From contig BFEA01000056.1 of NCBI GenBank assembly GCA_003427395.1, positions 479,078 through 508,821 of the forward strand: DNA of 29,744 nt, read 5' to 3'. Within the stretch, counting starts at the first letter, position 1. Every line of letters starts with the position of its first letter. Made by a program: the position numbers and the translations under genes. The notes beneath the pieces were generated by a model, which made no database searches, was not told the DNA's origin, and worked only from the letters and a program-made list of their open reading frames with translations. This DNA comes from Chara braunii. Lineage: Eukaryota > Streptophyta > Charophyceae > Charales > Characeae. Positions 29,234 to 29,744 of the stretch are shown here, one piece after another.

Positions 29234-29336
29234 TATAGCAATTGCTCAGACTATGTGAATCTTCTGCACCAGAAGCTGAGCATTGAAGACCGAAAGGATG
29301 GCGTCATATCCGTAAAGCCTTAGGCAAATCCAACAG
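29234..29336 (+). CDS. Candidate terminal coding exon (partial, unidentified)
   Basis: A long pyrimidine tract of CCTTTT repeats leads into TTTTTCCTGCCAG, an excellent splice acceptor ending at 29233. After it one frame is open for 29 codons, reading YSNCSDYVNLLHQKLSIEDR then KDGVISVKP, and ends at TAG 29321-29323. The other two frames close within eight codons. CAACAG|GTGATC at 29336/29337 could be a donor for an intron in the 3' untranslated region. The peptide has balanced composition unlike the low-complexity frames around it. I cannot name the protein, and because of the mate-pair junction at 28.9 kb its upstream exons may not be in this window at all. Confidence 0.35.
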
Positions 29337-29427
29337 GTGATCTTCTGCTCCTCGCCTTTCCATTTTCATGCTTTGTGTGCTCTGCCATGAAGAAAACTTC
29401 ACAAAAAGGAGACCGTGATCTTCTCTT

Positions 29428-29744
29428 CTTCCTCCTCCTCCTCCTCCTCCTCCTCCTTTTGTCGTCTACCCCTGCCACCCCACCTTCAGATCGCAACCCT
29501 GCCCCCCTCCCTCAATCCCCCGCCGCCCCATCCTATCTCGATATACATCTGCGCGTGCCTTGCCGTCTTCCCCTTCCCTCTTGCCCCCTTCATGACCACC
29601 TCCCCCCCTGCTTTGAGGGGTTGAACCCCTCTTCCCCCATTCCCCATCGCCACTTCCCCTGCTTTGAGGGGTTAAACCTCCTCTTCTACTCCTCTTCCTC
29701 CTCCTTTTTTTGTCATTTCCCCCTGCCCCCAACCTTCAGATCGC
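29428..29744. repeat. Pyrimidine-rich tandem unit (~248 bp) with (TCC)n
   Basis: (TCC)n spans 29428-29457. The block CCTCCTTTT-GTCGT..ACCCCTGCC...CACCTTCAGATCGC near 29452-29495 recurs at the window end (29700-29744) as CCTCCTTTT...CCCCTGCC...ACCTTCAGATCGC, giving a period of about 248 bp. Between them TTTGAGGGGTTGAACCCCTC and TTTGAGGGGTTAAACCTCCT form a second pair, palindromic around GGGGTT.AACCCC. The array continues beyond the window. Confidence 0.7.

Overview
The window is nuclear-type eukaryotic DNA from an assembled, repeat-rich genome. Every coding trace I can recognise belongs to a mobile element or to mitochondrial DNA; the only possible host-gene piece is a candidate terminal exon near the right end. 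The inserted mitochondrial fragment carries a plant/green-alga type trnG(GCC), a trnI(GAU) and part of nad5. The retroelements resemble the green-lineage branch of N-terminal-endonuclease Penelope-like elements (PLEs). Together these suggest a plant-lineage host, perhaps a streptophyte alga with a large genome such as Chara; that host call is inference.

Layout. 1-2.2 kb: microsatellites, a long poly-T/(TG)n tract and a diverged ~124-bp tandem array. 2.4-7.2 kb: a pair of ~375-bp direct repeats bracketing a decayed PLE on the minus strand, with a GIY-YIG endonuclease upstream of a reverse transcriptase (RT) and 36-bp direct repeats at both ends. 7.2-8.1 kb and 8.1-11.8 kb: AT-rich diverged tandem modules that repeatedly carry the palindrome GGTTTAAACC, interrupted at 9.08-9.61 kb by the mitochondrial insertion. 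12.0-13.0 kb: a second, diverged RT fragment on the plus strand, readable in one frame apart from two stops. 13.1-17.4 kb: AT-rich sequence in which I see no gene. 17.4-22.4 kb: GC-rich, non-coding-looking sequence containing a (GA)n tract with an N gap.

22.48-23.76 kb holds the most unusual structure: about 17 short interspersed hairpin units with an almost invariant TAAGTT loop. Their outer stems differ from unit to unit but keep base pairing, which is compensatory change. It is followed at 24.1-24.6 kb by more small hairpins, including one with a UACG tetraloop. 24.9-27.2 kb has no recognisable gene. 27.2-28.5 kb contains one good and one possible tRNA-derived SINE, both on the minus strand, plus degenerate repeats.

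At 28,923-28,956 two head-to-head Tn5/Nextera mosaic ends sit inside a duplicated ~140-bp segment. This is the signature of a mate-pair library junction, so sequence to its left and right may not be adjacent in the genome. Beyond it lie a candidate terminal exon (29,234-29,336) and pyrimidine-rich repeats.

No set of genes here works as an operon or pathway. The two PLE copies share a family and opposite orientation; both are dead by visible stops, and one also by a changed catalytic residue.
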